Positions 1-11,965 of a DNA stretch of 64,000 nt are shown piece by piece. The position numbers and the translations under genes were made by a program. The stretch lies in the NCBI RefSeq assembly GCF_000090795.2, contig NW_003546257.1, forward strand, positions 359,809-423,808, given 5' to 3'. Positions within the stretch are counted from its first letter, which is position 1. Every line of letters begins with the position of its first letter. The notes under the pieces were generated by a model. The model ran no database searches. It saw only the letters and a list, made by a program, of their open reading frames with translations, and was not told the DNA's origin. Source of the DNA: Amphimedon queenslandica (taxonomy: Eukaryota; Porifera; Demospongiae; Haplosclerida; Niphatidae).

Positions 1-3000
1 AGTACTAACAAGACTCATTCTGATACTACTGGACCTCGTACTCATACCGAAGAAACTCATACTGGTTCCAATAAGAGGAAGCAATCTAATGTTAATGATC
101 CTTCCGATTCTCCTTTGTGTCCTTCATCAAAGGTAAGATAAAGAATGAAATAATCATAGTGATATTTTATTTACAGAGATCAAAATCAAGTAAAGAGTAT
201 GTACCAAAGTACAGATCTGGTCCTTATGCTCTTCTTATTGCATTGATAGAGTCAGAACAGGTATAGGGAAAATTATTTCCTTTAATAAGTAATGTTGCCT
301 TTGATAATGTATTGTGTTTAGGATGAGGAGTATGGGAAAGGATTCATGTATAAGAATGAACTGATCGATGCTGCTCAAGAACACTGTGACTCATCATTCA
401 CTGTGGTAAATCACCCAATAATAATGATTAACACAATGCAATGGGACATGTACTCTGAGAAATATGGCTGTACTTTTTTGCATGACTTAGAATAAGTTAC
501 AACAAGAAAATTATCACACAAATGAACTAGCATTTACATGTACATCATTATTACAACAATTGCAATAATGGTCTCTTTCCTTCTTTAGCCTGATGAGCCT
601 AATTCTTATTATACTGCCTGGAGCTCAATGGCAAATCTCATTAAGAAAGAGCTAGTAGTGAGATCTGGCCATCCTCCAAAGTAAGTGAATGGGTATAACA
701 TTAAGGAGATCTTTCTCCATCTTTTACTTCTTGTTTTAGGTTTTCACTAACGGATGCAGGAACATCCCTCTCTCTGAGATTGCTAGAGAAATCCAAGAGT
801 GGAATGACAGGATTAACAAGCTCTCAGGCTAGCTCAGCCTCACAGTCGTGTATCGATAATACAAGAGGAAGCCAAGTCACTACTTGTAGCCAGTCAACCT
901 CTCGTTCGCTGAGCGTCTCTCTAAGCCCGCTAAAACTCACCACGCCATCAAAAAGGAAGACTATCTCAATAATGGACAGTGATGATGATGATGATGACAT
1001 TGTTGAGATATTGCCATTAGCTCAAAGGCTAGGCCTGCACAAGACGCAGCGGCTCAAATCTTCCCAGACCCAGCCACTGAAATCTTCCCAGACCCAGCCA
1101 CCAAAATCTTCCCAGGCCCAGCCACCTAAATCTTCCCAGACCCAGCCACCGAGATCTTCCCAGTCCCAGCCACCCAAATCTTCCCGAACCCAGCCACCCA
1201 AATCTTCCCAGACCCACCCACCCAAATCTTCCCAGACCCAGCCACGAAAATCTTCCCAGACCCAGCCACCCAAATCTTCCCAGACCCAGCCACCAAAATC
1301 TTCCCAGACCCAGCAACCGAAATCTTCCCAGACTTTGACCCAGTCTTCCACCATGTCTCAGGTTCAAACTGAAGACCATGCAGAGCCTCGGTGTTCCCAG
1401 CAGTCTCTTACGGTCATTCCTCCTCTTGCTCCTTCAACTAGTTCTGCAATGCCTGAAGAGACAACTTCTGTTGACTTTTCATCTCCACTATTCACTCTAA
1501 GACCAGGTAGTAGTACTAAACTAAAGATAGTACATTATAAAAGATTGTTTTTTTTAAAATTATTCCTGTAGGTCAGTTTGAAGTATTACTTTGCATTGAT
1601 AATTCTGAGTCATCAGCTAATAGAAAGTATGTACATGTACATGTATATGTATAATAATGGTGTTTGTTTATTTATGTGTTACATGTACATTATACCTCTT
1701 TTAAAAGGTCAAAGGCAAATTTTCGTGGTCTTTTGCTTGAGGAACTCACTAAAAATGGTTATTAAATTATTGTTAATAATCACATTCAATTGTTTTGCGT
1801 GTGTTAGGGGTTAAATTTAGCGTGAGGAATCTGAACATTGGCGACTTTTTGTGGATTGCTAAAGAGATTGTCAGTGCAGATCCAGGTACATGCATGAATA
1901 CATTTTTTTCTGATGCATAATGTCAAATTTGAGCTGATTCCGATCAAAATTGGTTTTTTTAGTCATAATTGTTAAAGTTACTCTATTTCGGTCACAATAT
2001 TAATGTTACTTCATAGTTAACCTTATATTGTGTCTGATTCAACCATTTTTTGCTCCCCCTCTTGTGTACATGTAGACCAATTGAGGCTACCTGAATCAAG
2101 GGAGATTGTCCTAGATTACATCATTGAAAGAAAGAGAATGGATGATTTGTCCGATAGCATCATTGACAGAAGATTCCACGAGCAAAAGGTTTAATAATTA
2201 TGCTGCTGCTGTTATTTTTTGCAGCTTGTACTGTTACATTGCATTTCTCTTTCTCTCTCTCAGTTTAGAATGAAGTTGTGTGGTGTAGCTAACCCAGTGT
2301 ACCTCGTTGAGGATTATGGTGACATTGCTCACTGCAAAGTATCCCAAAGAGGACTCTATCAAGCTATCACTAACACACAGGTCAAACTGATTTACAAAAG
2401 TTTACTGATAGTTTACTAAAATACAAAAATATACTAATAGTTTACAAAAGTATATTGATAGTTTACAAAAGTATACTGATAGTTCACAAAATGAATACTG
2501 GATTTCTCTGGCTTATTGTGTGCTTATGTGTACTTGTAGGTAATAGATAGTTTCTTTATTAAGCAGACAAAAGACATCAAAGGCTCAATCAGTTATCTAA
2601 CTATCATGACAAGACAACTCCAAAAGAAATACATAGTAGTTCATTTTAATAATAGAATCACCATTCACATCTCTCTCATTTCAGAATGAGACCATTAAAG
2701 CCTTTCCAGTTGAAACACTTCAACAACTTCAAAAGCAGACATGTCCATCAAAACCACCATTCGTTTGTGGAATGCCTTTTGATAAATTCAATGAAGCTTC
2801 AATCAAAAACAAAGTACATGTACTAAATGTATTATGATAGTATTGTCACTCGGAGAGATTAGGTTTCAACAGTGTCTGAGATATTTGCTAGACAATTAAT
2901 ACAGATACCTAATTCGTCCGCTGATAAAGCTCACGCCATCATACAGCAGTACCCCACAATGTCCGAGTGAGTCAAAAATGTGCAAAATGAAAGCTACTGT

Positions 3001-3444
3001 ATGCACTGTTAGATGTAGAGGGAGTTTAGGAGACTTTTAGTCCCCCATATTTGGTCAAGTCTCCTCAAATCTGTTTTCAGCTTTTGGTCTCTCATATTTA
3101 GCGTACATGTAGGTCTTCAAAATTCTCCCATTTTAGCTAGATTAGGGTAATACATGTACATGTATATCTATGTACATAATTTATTATAAATTTACAATCT
3201 ACATGTATGTACATGCATAATTATGTCATTATTATCTTTAAGCTTATATGAAGGCTACTCAAAGTGTTCTGACGAGAAGGAGAGAGAGAATTTGTTGTCT
3301 TCCGTTCGCTTTGGAACATCTAAAAGGTAACAAAAAGCAGTTGCGTCTTATTGTCGTTCTTGACACATCTGTACGTGTTCTTATAGGAAAATTGGAGCAG
3401 TTCTTAGTAAAATCCTTTACTCTCTTTACTGGAAAGGAGAATGA
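1..3444 (+). CDS. MUS81: MUS81 structure-specific endonuclease subunit (5' end outside window)
   Basis: Catalytic subunit of the MUS81-EME1/2 nuclease, which cuts branched DNA such as nicked Holliday junctions and stalled forks in the nucleus. About eleven exons can be read by GT-AG splicing from base 1, already in frame. Exons 2-5 (177 to about 800) encode the winged-helix domain, including [20 protein letters not shown] and [19 protein letters not shown] long low-complexity linker follows. The ERCC4-type nuclease starts near 1571 with [13 protein letters not shown], then [10 protein letters not shown], and the catalytic ERKRMDDL motif near 2125, in the exon that ends EQK. The C-terminal exons (2880-3444) give the helix-hairpin-helix region, ending YSLYWKGE before a TGA. 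The N-terminal HhH domain lies upstream of the window. The linker SQ/TQ repeat is unusual. Identity is firm; exact exon edges were inferred by eye. Confidence 0.95.
1053..1337 (+). repeat. 24-bp coding minisatellite in MUS81, about 12 copies of an eight-residue SQ/TQ unit
   Basis: Twelve head-to-tail 24-bp units encode PKSSQTQP-like octapeptides (variants start L, P or R; one SSR, one TQ to TH). Almost every unit carries one SQ and one TQ dipeptide, so the array alone has more than 20 potential ATM/ATR/DNA-PK phosphoacceptor dipeptides. It lies between the winged helix and the nuclease domain. The reverse strand is also open here, but only as a by-product of the repeat. Confidence 0.95.
1915..1990 (+). 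repeat. Fragment of the dispersed ~186-bp repeat (MUS81 intron)
   Basis: Contains the recognisable stretch TTTGAGCTGATTCCGATCAA followed by a T-rich run and 'gttaaagttactc', as in the longer copies at 11037-11475. The palindromic core is missing. Confidence 0.7.
2390..2492 (+). repeat. Short tandem repeat, ~22-bp unit, in a MUS81 intron
   Basis: Four to five imperfect copies of 'atagtttacaaaagtatact' occur in tandem directly after the exon ending in ...NTQ. Non-coding. Confidence 0.8.
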
Positions 3445-3923
3445 ACTATTATATTATGATCATGTGAATTAAAACTAAAGATTCAATCTCTTATATCATG
3501 GGCTGTACATATCATTTATGACCAATGTTATTTTTCATAATAAAAACCCGGTCCACTCAATTTTAGATTAGACGTAAGACCCCCTAGACCTTTCCCACTC
3601 ATGATTGCAAGGGCCCTTGCTTTCACTTGCATAATTTTTCAGTATTTTCATTATTTTTAATTTTTTTTGTCAATTATGGTGTAATGGAAAAGAAAGTCAA
3701 ACTGGTAATTCTTGATTTGTAGGTATCTCCAATTGAATTTCAGTTTGTGATGTGCATCTAATAAAAATAATAATAAAAATAAAATAATAAACAACAATAA
3801 CTTACTTTCCTAATTTCATTAGTGGAGATATTAAAATTGAATTCTTTCCTGCTTCACACATCATTTTCCTATTAAGAAATATTAATAAAATATTTATTGT
3901 TATACTTTTAGCCACACCCATTC
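3445..3923. other. Intergenic, convergent 3' ends of MUS81 and the coiled-coil gene
   Basis: AT-rich spacer with no supported gene. It holds the two 3' UTRs and A/T tracts. An AATAAA-like hexamer (about 3538-3545) is a plausible MUS81 poly(A) signal. Confidence 0.6.
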
Positions 3924-6442
3924 TTACTGAATGGCTGATTTAAGTTTATTAATGTCATTGAGTAGCTCTTGCTCGTTCTTTCTCTGTAGCTCCAACTCCT
4001 GCTGGTCAGTATAATCAAGGAAAAGATTAAAAGTCATAGCTGTCTAACCTTTTCCATGACTTTATTGTGAATTGCTCTAGCAAAGACGCTTCTCTTCATT
4101 TGTGCCAACCAATTCTAATAATTGAAAATTAATTTGAGGTCTGTATACATGTACATGTAGTTATGTGTTATTGTGTACTAGGTATAATATAAAGAACATG
4201 TACATGCAAAAATACATGTACATGTAATTCAGCCTGGCCTGTTGACTTAATTATTAAATTCTCATTATATATAATTATTACTGACTTCACTAGCTTTTGT
4301 TTCCAGTTGGCGGCGTATTTCATCCATTTTCCTCTCAAACTTGTTTCTTTCTTCTTGCAGGCTTTCCTCAAGCTCCAGCTCTTCTCTCTGGATCACAAGA
4401 AAGAGAGAGACAGCAATTAAAATAATAATAATAATTAAAAATAATGGCAGCTAGCTCATCAAGTATCTCTTCAACTTCAGCTCATGCGCTCATTATTAAT
4501 CCAAAACAAGTTAATAATCCACTTATGAAGCACATTCATCGCATCCCGTGGCAGCAAGGCGATATTGTGCCGGACTTTGTCATGGGTCGTACAGTATGCG
4601 GCTTATTTTTAAGCATTCGCTACCACTCCCTCCATCCACAGTACATTTATGAGAGACTGGATAAACTAGGATCATTATATGAAGTACGTGTACTTCTCCT
4701 ATTGGTGGACACACAGCAGTACAATGGGATATTAAAGGAGCTATCAAAACTGGCGCTAACTGCCGGCTGTACTCTGATATTGTGCTGGAGTAACGAAGAA
4801 GCTGCAAAGTATCTGGAAAGTTATAAAATATTTGAAACAAAACCGGCCGACCCTATCATGGAAAATAACTCGTGTGCCGCCACTGAGTGTTTGTCAGCGA
4901 TAAAGAAAGTGAACAAAACTGACGCTGCTAGTTTGATGGCTTTGTATGGCTCACTGGATTCTATTATCAGAGCTTCTAAAGAAGACATCACACTCTGCCC
5001 TGGACTAGGACCACACAAAGCTGAACAGTTACACCAATTATTTCATGAGCCATTCCTTAAATAATTTATTTAAGTAGCATGGTCTACTACATGTCTACAT
5101 GCATCTCTTATGACTAATAACTATTATTTTGATTTTCTTAATAATACATGTGCATGTGCATTTACAAGTATTATCTATTATTTTACTAACATACCTCATG
5201 CATCTCATCCAAATAATCTAAATTCATCTGTAGCTGCTCTATCTTGACTTGTTTCAGAGGGTAATCTTTCTCCTGTCAGTATTAATAATAATTATTATAG
5301 CTTTTTCCAGTGCATGCATTGCATGATTCTGTTATTAATACATACAGTATACATGTGATTCTTACTTTGTAATTTAATAGAGTATGGAGCTGTTTGCTAG
5401 ACTTTGTTAGCATGACCTCTTCTTCATGTAACTCCAATCTCATTTCTATCACGACAAATGCACTAAGTACAAAATTATAGTCTCTCACTTGCTAGTGTTG
5501 ACTCCATTTCTGATTTCAGACTCTCTAGATCTTCTATGGAATCCTTCAATTCTGTTGCTCCTTTTTGCTTCACTTTACTGATTACTCCCTGAATGTTCCA
5601 AGAGCAGGCTCTTAATGGTTGTGCATGGTACAAGACATTGAAAGTGCCATACCTTGAACTTGTGATACTTATCCAGCGAATGACTAACTTTCTCGTGCTG
5701 AAAGAAATAAATAATTATACATAATAATTTTGAGTTATCAAAATAAATGATTTGTCTCACCGTAGTCTCATCAGTAGATTGTATTGCCATTACAAGCTGG
5801 AGGTTCTTCTCTTGGCTGCAATAACATTTACACATGTAATTTACAAAGTTGTGTCAATCGATGATCATCACTTACAGTTGAGCTAAATGAGAACGATATT
5901 TCTCTAAGGTTTCTTTCTTGCGAACAATCATTGCCTGTAAAGAATAGTGAAAAAGTATAAAAATGTAGCACAACTTGATGTGTTAACAGTAAATGGTCAC
6001 TTTGGGATAAGCATTAATGTATCTAGTATACCACTGCTTTAAATGCATAGAGTATAATAGTATATATAATATTAGTGGTGTCTGCTGTGATGAAGCACAC
6101 GTGAAGATTTGTTGTTTAAAGAATTACTTTGAATAGTTGTTGTGTAGGTGATTCAGCCACTGGAGTCGGTCTGTGTACTAGTCTATTTGATCCTAGCACT
6201 GTATGGTGATGATGATGGTGGTGGTGGTGGTGAGTATCTGCTCCTGCAACATTTTGCTGTAATGCTGCAGGCTGCTGACTGTTGCCCATAAGTTGCTGAG
6301 CTTGTTGAGAGGAGGTTTTACGAGCTATGCTCAAAGTAGAGAGGTGATGAAGAGTGCTGTTAAACTCCAAGCTACTGGTTCTCTTCCTTTCCCACTGAAC
6401 ATAATCAGCATGTACATATGGATTAGGAACATAGAAGGCCAT
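3924..6442 (-). CDS. Unrecognised coiled-coil protein hosting ERCC1 in an intron
   Basis: Spliced gene of about nine small exons on the minus strand. The start ATG at 6442-6440 opens exon 1, MAFYVPNPYVHADYVQWE..., which continues through a Gln-rich stretch and a run of ten histidines and is spliced after ...QQLFK (about 6127). Downstream exons read AMIVRKKETLEKYRSHLAQL, EKNLQLVMAIQSTDETT, HEKVSHSLDKYHKFK, a Lys/Glu-rich exon, EMRLELHEEEVMLTKSSKQL, REELELEESLQEERNKFERK, NWLAQMKRSVFARAIHNKVM and QELELQRKNEQELLNDINKL, ending SAIQ-stop. Heptad-rich, highly charged sequence dominates, so a coiled-coil structural role, for example ciliary or centrosomal, is possible, but I do not recognise the family. 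ERCC1 lies on the opposite strand inside the intron between about 5190 and 4391. Exon chain moderately sure; function unknown. Confidence 0.75.
4444..5064 (+). CDS. ERCC1: ERCC1, intronless, nested in an intron of the opposite-strand gene
   Basis: Non-catalytic partner of the XPF nuclease, needed for 5' incision in nucleotide excision repair and for crosslink repair. A single open frame of 206 residues covers the central domain (LIINPKQVNNPLMKHIHRIP, VPDFVMGRTVCGLFLSIRYH, LHPQYIYERL, CTLILCWSNEEAAKYLESYK) and the tandem HhH2 domain (ECLSAIKKVNKTDAASLMAL, LCPGLGPHKAEQLHQLFHEP). The second hairpin CPGLGPHKA is typical of ERCC1. The tyrosines of RYHSLHPQYI correspond to the known XPA-binding surface. 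The poorly conserved vertebrate N-terminal extension (about 90 residues) is absent. Lack of introns in an intron-rich region and location inside another gene's intron fit a functional retrocopy, which is inference. It ends 139 bp from the host gene's next exon. Confidence 0.96.
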   Translation: MAASSSSISSTSAHALIINPKQVNNPLMKHIHRIPWQQGDIVPDFVMGRTVCGLFLSIRYHSLHPQYIYERLDKLGSLYEVRVLLLLVDTQQYNGILKELSKLALTAGCTLILCWSNEEAAKYLESYKIFETKPADPIMENNSCAATECLSAIKKVNKTDAASLMALYGSLDSIIRASKEDITLCPGLGPHKAEQLHQLFHEPFLK

Positions 6443-6656
6443 GATGATACTTGTAACTTGTTAGTCGTAGCCTGGCAACGGGTCGTTTAGCCACTCCTTC
6501 TACCCCGCCCTCCTGTTGCTAAGCGACTTTTAGCCACACCCCTTCGGTGCACGTGACTCTCTTTAGCTCACAAGCAGAGGTTTAGTCTTGTGTGCAATAT
6601 TTTGCGCTAAGAGTTAAGAGTTCATTTATTAGAAGAACAAGAGTCAGTAGAGAGAC
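6443..6656. promoter_or_regulatory. Divergent promoter region, coiled-coil gene / VPS35
   Basis: 214 bp separate the two start codons. It includes CCCGCCC-like and CACGTG motifs near 6510-6555, GC-richer than the flanks. A shared bidirectional promoter is likely, by inference. Confidence 0.55.
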
Positions 6657-7090
6657 ATGGTAACTTTAATCATTCAATTGCATTGCATTTTGTTGCCCTT
6701 TCAAGATTTGATATCTTGTCACACCCTCTTTTCAGTCACCATGACCACACCCTCTCCTTTATATATACTTCTCTCTCTTTTATTCTCTTATTCTAGTCAA
6801 AAGGTCAGTCACTAGGTGTCCCTGATGATCAGGACAAGTTGCTCGGTGAAGCTCTCAAGCAAGTCGATAAAAGTTCGTTTGAAATGAAGACTTGCCTTGT
6901 AAGTTGGGCCCTGCCTTGAAAGAGGCTGTGTTGCTGTGTTAGTAATACTTAGTATGTCCATGTTCTTCTTTTCTTTCTAATTAGGATAACGACAAGTTGA
7001 TGGATGCACTTAAACATGCTTCATCAATGCTCAGTGAACTGAGAACATCACTGTTGTCACCAAAGAGCTATTATGAATTATGTGAGTTCA

Positions 7091-7129
<39 letters not shown>

Positions 7130-10100
7130 GTGAAATTTTATTTCATGGGTGTAGATATGGCAATATCGGACCAGTTGCGGCATCTAGAACAATTCCTATT
7201 CGACGAGTTTGAGAAAGGAAAGAAAATGTCAGATCTTTACGAGCTGGTTCAATATGCTGGGAACATAGTCCCTAGGCTGTAAGATATGCCCGTGTGTGTA
7301 CATGTATTGTTGCATGATTTGCAGCAACAAATCAAAATGTTATTCTTTGTCAGTTTTGTTTGTCATTGCTGTTTTATGAACACATGCTCCTTTTTAGAAT
7401 AGATCATGTAACTTCCCCTTCTCTCTCTCTCTCTCTTTATAAACAGATATCTATTAGTAACAGTAGGTACGGTTTACGTCAAAGCTAAGGAAGGTTCCAG
7501 GAAGGACATACTCCGTGATTTGGTTGAGATGTGTCGCGGGGTACAGCACCCATTGAGAGGATTGTTCCTGAGGAATTACCTGCTACAATGTACTCGTAAC
7601 CTCCTCCCAGATTCTTCTAATGAGTAAGCACATACAAACTATGATGTTCATCGTATATGTACATGTACATGTACATTGTATATGTGCATGTACATACATG
7701 CATATGTACTTTTAGATGTACTCACTTACACATTGTTCAATGCATCAGAAAAATCACATTTTGCATGTACTGTACATGTACACTGTAAATAATCTACTAG
7801 GGATACGTAATAGGTGTACATGTACATGTACATTATTGATCATATTTTATGTGCTTGTTCTCTCCCTCTGTCTCCTCTCCTTTATTAAAGTGAGCTTGAT
7901 GGTACAGTCCATGACTCCATTCAGTTCATACAGCACAACTTCTCTGAGATGAACAAGCTTTGGGTCCGAATGCAGCATCAGGGCCACACGAAGGAGAAGG
8001 ACCGGAGAGAGAAGGAGAGGCTGGAGCTCCGTATCCTTGTCGGGACCAATCTCGTCCGTCTCTCCCAGCTAGAGGCAGTCGACAAGTCCTTGTATTTGAA
8101 ATCGGTCCTTCCTAACATATTGGAGCAGGTGGTGAAGTGTCGGGACGCCATAGCCCAAGAGTATCTAATGGAGTGTATTATTCAAGTGTTTCCTGACGAG
8201 TTCCACCTGGAGTCACTCAATCCTTACTTAAAGGTTGTTAATTAATTAAATATTAATATTAATTATGATATTGGTCTACCGTATACTGGGAAATTTTCGA
8301 GTAGCCAAATTTTCGCAAATTTCGTATTTTTTGCTCTGTCGCGAAAATTAAAATCGTGAAATTCTAAATTTCCATTGCCACGTGGTGGAGTTTACAGGCT
8401 ATTTGCGAAAATATTATTTCGTGAAATCTTACAAATGCAAAATTCGCGAAAATTTAGCGACGCGAAAATATCCCAGTATACGGTATTTTCACACTGTGTG
8501 TGTGTGTATCTGTAATCTATGCATTTACAATGTGTATGTTAGTGATTAGAATTATTTTTCGTTTCTGTTAATTCCTGATGCACATGCACATACATACATG
8601 TACATGTACTTGTACATTACAACATTAACTGCATGTACATGTATTATTATTATTAATATACCTTTTAGACTTGTGCTGATCTCCAAGAGTTTGTTAATGT
8701 TAAAGGTATCATTATTACACTGATTGATCGTTTGGCTGCTTTTGCTCATCGCTCTGACATTTCTGCCATACCCGAAGACATCAAACTGTTTGACATCTTC
8801 CAACAAGAAATTGCCATCGTTATACAAGTAAGTGAATTAATGTGCCCAGTATTAATTTTGTATCAACTTTTGAGGTGATTTGAATCAAAATTTGATTGAT
8901 TTGCTTCAAAATTTTGGACAAATAGTCATGTGTATTATATAATACTACTTTATTTTCAATGTCCATGCATTATATTATAATTCTATTTTTAGAGTCGACC
9001 AAATATGGAAACAGAGGACATAGTTGCCCTTTATGTGTCCCTGGTTAATCTTGCCATCAAGTGTTATGCTGACCAGTTGAATTACGTCGATGATGCTTTA
9101 AAATCGACCCAAGAAATCTTGACAAAGAAAGACATGAGCAAGTAATGCCACACTGCATTTGTGTGCAAGCTTTAATTATCCGCTTTATGCAGAGTTGGTA
9201 GCAACACTTCGACTGGTCGTGAGTTGCAGCAGCTGCTTAAGGTTCCCATTGACGGCTATGATGCCGTCCTGACTGTCCTTAAGCTAGAGAACTACTCCTC
9301 CATTTTGAAACACTTTGATTATGATGGTCGCAAGTCGCTAGCCGTCTACCTTTTACAAGCGATCCTAGACAAGAACGAAGCCATCACGTCTTGGACCCAA
9401 GTAACCTTTTTTCACTTTATTCTATTACCAATCCATCTCTATACATGAAAGTACATGTACATGTATTTTTAAATTATCCTTTAATTATTAGGTTGAGACA
9501 CTTTTTGATCTGATATCTCCACTTCTATACGATGAAGCAGACCAACCTACTGATGAGGTAAGTGAGCCCTCAGTTATAAGAAATGAACTGCATGTACATG
9601 TACACTCTACATGTCTATGTTCAAGTTAAAATGCCATTTTTAATTTTAATATTATTAGTACTGATTTTTTCTAAGTATTATTTTGCTTTCTCTCTCTCTC
9701 TCTCTCTCTCTCTTTAGCCTGATCCGGAAGACTTTTCAGAGGAGCAAGGTATGGTAGCTCGACTTATTCACCTTTTCAAAGCTCAAGCACCCGACCAGCA
9801 ATATCAGGCAAGCTCCCTCTCCCTCTTTCAGCTTCTTTTATTATAATGATTTAATTTTTTTAGATTATCAATAATTCGAAGAAGGTGTTTGTTAAAGGCG
9901 GAGACTCTAGAGTGGTCCATACTCTCATACCAGTAGTGTTCTCTAGCTACCGTCTAGTCGTCGCTTACAGATCAATACAGGAAACTGTGAGCTACCAAAA
10001 ATAATGTTTGGTTGAATAATAATTATTATTATTGTTCACTCAGATTGAAGTATTATGCATGGGAATTGAATATATCTTAAAACTAAATGATTAGTATAAT

Positions 10101-11965
10101 GCATCCATGTACTGTACATGTACGTCTATATCGTAGATGTAATTCAATATTTTGATTCTTTTATATTTTTATAGGACAGTAAATGGTTTCAAAAGTGTGA
10201 GAGGATATTTCAACTGAGTCTACAGACAATATCTGAGCTCTGCAAGCTAGCGCCTGAGCCGTCGCTGAGACTTTACTTACAAGGAGCTCTGACTGCTGAT
10301 GGAGTTGGCAATGAAACCATTGCTTATGAGTTCTTGACACAGGTGCATATGGGAAACTTTATGAAAGTTTTTTAATGATTTATGTTGCTATGGTTTGTTA
10401 TTATTATTATTTTTATTTTTAGGCAATCACACTATATGAGGAAGATATATCAGATTCTCGTGAGCAAGTTGTCTGTTTAACTTTAATAGTTGGCACATTT
10501 GAAAGCATGGCATCACTAGAAGAAGAGAATCATGAGGCAGTCAGGTAATATCATGTATCCATTATAGGAAGAGAACTCTAGTACATGCATGAAACACAAC
10601 TCTACATGTTAATGTACATGTACATGTACGTGTATATATTACCTCCTTGAAGGTAGATTTATACTGCACATGAATTTGCTTTAAAATGGCTGCCATTTTA
10701 GACATCAACTTGAAGTCCTACATTATTAAGGCTATTCCTTGTAACAAAGCAGGTGTTTGCAGGCACTTTACTGTACTTGCTAAAATTTAGATGCATTTAT
10801 GATCGCTCCTTTTTTTCATAGAACTAAATGTGCTGTGGCCTCATCGCGTTTACTTAAAAAGCCGGACCAGTGTCGATGTGTAGCAGCATGTGCTCATCTC
10901 TTCTGGTCAGCTAAAGTCTCTGATGGGAACGAACCAACTGAAGTGAGTTACACTGTACATGCATTTATGATAAGAGGAAGAGAAGGGAGAGGTGGATAGA
11001 GACTGGTGCATATGCATGTACATGTTCTTGTGTTGCATAGAGAGTTTGAGCTAATTCTGATCAAATTTGGATTTTTTACGAATTTTAAAAGTTACTCAAA
11101 AACTGGGCAGAAGTCCCTGTACTATAGTACAGGGATCTTGGCCAAATTTCACCAAAAATCACTAGGAGAGAAATCTCCATTTTTATAATGTTTCCTGGTA
11201 CATATACATGTTCTAATGTTGTGTAGAAAGTTTGAGCTGATTCCAATCAAATTTGGATTTTTTACGAATTTTTTAAGTTACTCAAAAACTGGGGAAAAGT
11301 CCCTGTACTATAGTACAGGGATTTTGACCAAATTTCGGCAAAAATGAAAAGGAGAGAATTCTCCATTTTTATAATTTTTCCTGATGCATATACATGTACA
11401 TGTTTTTATGTTGCATAGAAAGTTTGAGCTAATTTCAATCAAATTTGAATTTTTTAGGAATTTTTGAAGTTGCCATCTACATGTACATTGTATACTAATT
11501 GTGCATCTCACTCTCTTCTAGTGTCATGACAGTAAACGTGTAATGGAGTGTCTAAAGAAGAGTGGCCGTATAGCCAACCAGTGCATGGACAGCGTGGTCC
11601 AAACTCAATTACTAGTCGAACTACTCAACGTCTACATTTTATTCCTAGAGAAAGGAAACAATGAAGTTAGTACATCAATGTTCACATTGGTCTCCTAAGA
11701 ATATTTATACATGTATTTCTAGACTATACTGTATTTTATTTTTTAATTATTTCTAGATCATACCATTATGCTGTGCATGTATTTCTATGTATCTATCTGG
11801 TTATATTTGTAGATATCGCAGCAATTCTTAAACCAATTGATTGAAAAGATCAAGGGAAACATTGAGGGCTTAGATAAAAACGAAGAGACGGAGCAAGTCA
11901 TCCAACATTTTGAGAATACTCTTACTCACCACAGACAAAGCAAACAGCAGTCTGAAGCTGATTGA
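6657..11965 (+). CDS. VPS35: VPS35 retromer core subunit
   Basis: Scaffold of the retromer cargo-recognition complex (VPS26-VPS29-VPS35), which returns receptors from endosomes to the Golgi or surface. About 16 exons. Exon 1 codes only the initiator Met (6657-6659) and splices to 6797, giving [17 protein letters not shown]. Strong family landmarks: [40 protein letters not shown] (the PRLYLL motif is split by an intron), [165 protein letters not shown] and [20 protein letters not shown]. The C-terminus ends ...[12 protein letters not shown]. Length (near 780 aa) matches the family. Introns carry a MITE, two or more ~186-bp repeat units and a TTA microsatellite. Nothing suggests inactivation. 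Confidence 0.97.
7092..7129. repeat. (TTA)n microsatellite in VPS35 intron
   Basis: About 12 ATT/TTA trinucleotides directly after the exon ending KSYYEL. Translates only as homopolymeric Tyr or Ile. Confidence 0.95.
8277..8485. mobile_element. Palindromic MITE-like element, TA target duplication (VPS35 intron)
   Basis: Starts CCGTATACTGGGAAATTTTC (8279) and ends with its near-exact reverse complement, finishing CCCAGTATACGG at 8483; 205 bp. TA dinucleotides flank both ends (8277-8278, 8484-8485). The interior is rich in GCGAAAATT-type motifs, so most of the element can fold back. No coding capacity. It is probably a non-autonomous DNA transposon of a TA-targeting superfamily (inference). 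It shares the CCGTATA terminus with the element at 58923-59108. Confidence 0.85.
11037..11475 (+). repeat. Dispersed ~186-bp repeat, about 2.5 tandem units (VPS35 intron)
   Basis: Tandem units containing TTTGAGCTGATTCC-type sequence, 'ttactcaaaaactggg', the perfect palindrome CCCTGTACTATAGTACAGGG and 'ggagagaatctccatttttataat'. The palindromes start at 11115 and 11301, a period of 186 bp. Non-coding. Confidence 0.92.

Noticed and set aside
1022-1379. Two antisense open frames across the MUS81 repeat
   Set aside because: Both are by-products of the 24-bp coding minisatellite, translating as monotonous [16 protein letters not shown] units with no start context.
6997-7212. Tyr- or Ile-rich open frames (also 13493-13690, 19867-20145, 37488-37931)
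   Set aside because: They run through ATT/TAA microsatellites in introns; homopolymer translation only.
9695-9715. CT-rich tract as a special element
   Set aside because: Ordinary polypyrimidine tract just upstream of a splice acceptor, seen before many exons here.
11037-11475. CRISPR-like regularly spaced repeats
   Set aside because: The regular spacing reflects whole ~186-bp tandem units that are similar throughout, not short repeats with unique spacers; context is an animal intron.
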